Source: Nostoc sp. GT001 (GTDB taxonomy: Bacteria; Cyanobacteriota; Cyanobacteriia; Cyanobacteriales; Nostocaceae). Taken from it: a DNA stretch of 11,956 bases. Positions 11,141 to 11,956 of the stretch are shown in pieces. The notes under the pieces were generated by a model. That model saw only the letters and a program-made list of their open reading frames with translations, ran no database searches and had not been told where the DNA came from. Position numbers and translations under genes: made by a program. Location: positions 6,012,804-6,024,759 of the forward strand of contig NZ_JAUDRJ010000003.1 of assembly GCF_030382115.1 (NCBI RefSeq), written 5' to 3'. Position 1 is the first letter of the stretch, and each line of letters begins with the position of its first letter.

Positions 11141-11956
11141 CTATCTGCCAACAAGCAAACGTTCTGTAGGGATTTCGTGAGGTTTGATGTGGTTGCGATG
11201 TAAGTCGCCGTAAAGGTTGAGGTAGTCGATTTCTTCAGGGGTAAGTTTGCCCTTTTGCACACCCTGAATTGCTGCATCTACATGTTCACGAGTTTGCCAA
11301 CCTGCTAACGCAACATCTACAGAGTTTTGACTTAAAGAATAGCGATATAAATCTGGGACTGAAGGTTGCCAGCATCCAGTTGGTAAACCAGCCGGGGGTT
11401 CCCAGAGCGCACCCATCATACCTGCGGACTTAAAGGTGACAATCCCTGGTCTATAGGGATCGTTGGCATCCAAATGGGGGAACACCTTTTTTTGGGCTGT
11501 ACGATGTGCCACATTGTGCCTCACCATCGCAACATCCAAAAAAGGGCTATTTAGCCACTGTTTTGCTAAATCGTGGTCGTGAAAAGAAGCACCAATATAG
11601 CGCACTACACCCATTTCTTTCATCTTTTCGGAAATACCAAATACTCTTTCTATTTGGCGCTGAGTTACTGACCCCGGGCCACGGATATCGTCAGAGGCCC
11701 TGATACACTTCTCAAAAGCAGGATGATTATGCTCATCAATCCAGCCCCAGAAAAACACATCAATGTAGTCAATACCTAAGTCGATAAATTGATCGAATAA
11801 ATAGGTGAATGCTGTGTCTGGGGTTCTAATCATGTAACTGACAGTTGCCAGAACTACCTTCTCACGCATTGAGGAACCGCGTCCGCATAATTGGCGGAGC
11901 GCAGGACGCATCGAACTATAAAGATATTGATGTAAATCGCTGGAGTAGAAAAAAAG
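11141..11956 (-). CDS. Aldo/keto-reductase-fold protein with altered catalytic residues, 5'-partial
   Basis: The reading frame stays open to the right edge, so the N-terminus is missing and the ATG at 11911 is internal. Visible are 271 residues of an aldo/keto reductase TIM barrel: MREKVVLATVSYM, FIDLGIDYIDVFFWGWIDEH, KEMGVVRYIGASFHDHDLAK, and a C-terminal tail after the QTREHVDAAIQGV NADPH-site-like helix. Active family members use a Asp-Tyr-Lys-His tetrad and reduce carbonyls with NADPH. Here the lysine of the usual ATK is Val (ATV, codon 11840-11842), and the histidine of the usual IHW is Gly (WGW, codon 11744-11746). The Asp and Tyr would lie at or beyond the window edge. The fold is clear, but ordinary reductase chemistry is doubtful. 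It is upstream of the isomerase gene on the same strand. Confidence 0.85.
   Translation of the reverse strand, partial: LFFYSSDLHQYLYSSMRPALRQLCGRGSSMREKVVLATVSYMIRTPDTAFTYLFDQFIDLGIDYIDVFFWGWIDEHNHPAFEKCIRASDDIRGPGSVTQRQIERVFGISEKMKEMGVVRYIGASFHDHDLAKQWLNSPFLDVAMVRHNVAHRTAQKKVFPHLDANDPYRPGIVTFKSAGMMGALWEPPAGLPTGCWQPSVPDLYRYSLSQNSVDVALAGWQTREHVDAAIQGVQKGKLTPEEIDYLNLYGDLHRNHIKPHEIPTERLLVGR

Overview
The window looks like chromosomal DNA from a filamentous, probably heterocyst-forming cyanobacterium of the Nostoc/Anabaena kind. The evidence is a phycobilin lyase of the CpcT/CpeT family, the photosystem II/thylakoid factor Thf1 (Psb29), seven copies of the HIP1 octamer GCGATCGC in 12 kb, and many short tandem heptamer/nonamer repeats and palindromic repeats in the gaps between genes. 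Four genes appear to use non-ATG starts: GTG for the STAS, thf1 and exbB-like genes, and TTG for trmB.

Layout, left to right. A 5' portion of mrp (Fe-S carrier/scaffold P-loop ATPase, minus strand, running off the left edge) is followed by an SRPBCC-fold gene on the same strand. A 535-bp gap comes next. It holds a compact repeat predicted to fold as a four-way cloverleaf. Then come hemF (oxygen-dependent coproporphyrinogen III oxidase, plus), a STAS anti-sigma-antagonist-like gene (plus), the cpcT/cpeT-like lyase (minus), thf1 (plus, divergent from the lyase), a small four-helix membrane protein of the PF04020 holin-like family (minus), and an exbB-exbD-like pair (minus). The ExbD has an unusually long proline-rich tail. 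trmB (tRNA m7G46 methyltransferase, plus) follows.

From 8550 to the right edge the window becomes accessory in character. An AT-rich gap contains three copies of GGGACATA, and a roughly 326-bp MITE-like element follows with matched 27-nt terminal inverted repeats and TA duplications. Immediately after it lies a 76-residue peptide gene with a double-glycine leader. Next is an unrecognised 145-residue protein with seven clustered cysteines. Converging on these from the right edge is a minus-strand pair: an aldo/keto-reductase-fold protein lacking two of the four expected catalytic residues, and a parvulin/SurA-like peptidyl-prolyl isomerase without a signal peptide.

The genes from mrp to trmB are mostly housekeeping: Fe-S assembly, tetrapyrrole and phycobilin metabolism, photosystem upkeep, envelope energisation and tRNA modification. 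The most likely place for an undescribed system is 9239-11956: a secreted double-glycine peptide with a possible repressor-type operator around its -10 box, a putative metal- or Fe-S-binding partner, and a nearby isomerase and reductase-like protein. No transporter or peptidase for the peptide lies inside the window, so this link is an inference.
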